Source: Pelosinus fermentans DSM 17108 (lineage in GTDB: Bacteria; Bacillota; Negativicutes; DSM-13327). Taken from it: a DNA stretch of 64,000 bases. The stretch lies in NCBI RefSeq assembly GCF_000271485.2, contig NZ_AKVN02000001.1, positions 3,559,501 through 3,623,500 of the forward strand, in the 5' to 3' direction. The notes below the pieces were generated by a model. It was not told the DNA's origin. It ran no database searches and saw nothing but the letters and a program-made list of their open reading frames with translations. This document shows, in pieces, positions 63,922-64,000 of this stretch. The first letter of the stretch is position 1; each line of letters begins with the position of its first letter. The position numbers and the translations under genes are program-made.

Positions 63922-64000
63922 CGGGACTAATGCTATAATGATTTTAAAGCAAATGAATACTCTTTAAAATGACTTTTAAAAAGGTTATCGTAATAAAAAA

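Noticed and set aside
1-64000. CRISPR arrays, tRNA or rRNA genes, prophage
   Set aside because: Looked for regular direct repeats, tRNA-like cloverleaf ends and phage structural genes; none seen. Only transposon and recombinase fragments and one group II intron were found.

Overview
The window looks like chromosomal DNA of an anaerobic, diderm Firmicute of the Negativicutes, most like Sporomusaceae (Pelosinus/Sporomusa-like). This is inference from content: low-GC Firmicute-style genes with strong AGGAGG ribosome sites, together with an Omp85/BamA-type outer-membrane assembly protein and a signal-peptide beta-barrel protein. No rRNA, tRNA or CRISPR array was recognised.

Layout. (1) 1-8.6 kb: housekeeping and envelope genes: a partial AraC regulator, fabF, csaA, a fosfomycin-resistance remnant, a small porin-like protein, a cation exchanger behind a probable Mn2+ (yybP-ykoY) riboswitch, an acyl-CoA thioesterase, a BamA-like protein and an alpha/beta hydrolase. 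(2) 8.8-16.2 kb, minus strand: a sulfur operon, ssuABC-like ABC transporter > aprAB-like APS reductase > cysD > cysN, with a strong promoter, a leader terminator, and a related hairpin module at each end. (3) 16.5 kb: a glycerol-facilitator aquaporin. (4) 17.3-27.5 kb, minus strand: a nine-gene glycine-cleavage and lipoylation operon (gcvT-gcvH-gcvPA-gcvPB, two LipS-like radical SAM proteins, lipM, lpd, glyA) headed by two tandem glycine riboswitches in series, four aptamers in all, each pair with its own terminator.

(5) 27.8-45.2 kb, minus strand: a B12-dependent 1,2-propanediol/glycerol microcompartment locus. A PocR-domain histidine kinase and an AraC-type response regulator precede pduU-V-A-B-C-D-E-G-H-K-J-L, a flavoprotein, then pduO-P-S-T. 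Three related double-hairpin elements sit in its gaps. The alcohol dehydrogenase (pduQ-like) and the vertex protein pduN lie 9 kb away on the plus strand. (6) 45.4-50.4 kb, minus strand: cobalamin nucleotide-loop genes (cobS, cobC, cobT), which supply the cofactor for the diol dehydratase. A cobalamin riboswitch lies before cobT, and a class-C-like group II intron sits directly behind the riboswitch terminator.

(7) 50.6-55.7 kb, plus strand: pduQ-like dehydrogenase, pduN, an atypical CorA, a DJ-1/PfpI protein and an APC permease behind a structured leader. (8) 55.7-61.7 kb, minus strand: a decayed DMT transporter, then a LysR-controlled hydroxy-dicarboxylate cluster (dehydrogenase, RraA-type aldolase, class I fumarase/tartrate dehydratase beta and alpha, DASS transporter). 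(9) 61.8-64 kb: a ParE-like toxin-antitoxin pair and broken pieces of a serine recombinase and two transposases.

The metabolic picture is of an anaerobe that ferments diols or glycerol in B12-dependent microcompartments, makes its own B12 lower-ligand loop, runs a glycine cleavage system with local lipoyl synthesis, and can activate and reduce sulfate as far as sulfite with genes in this window.
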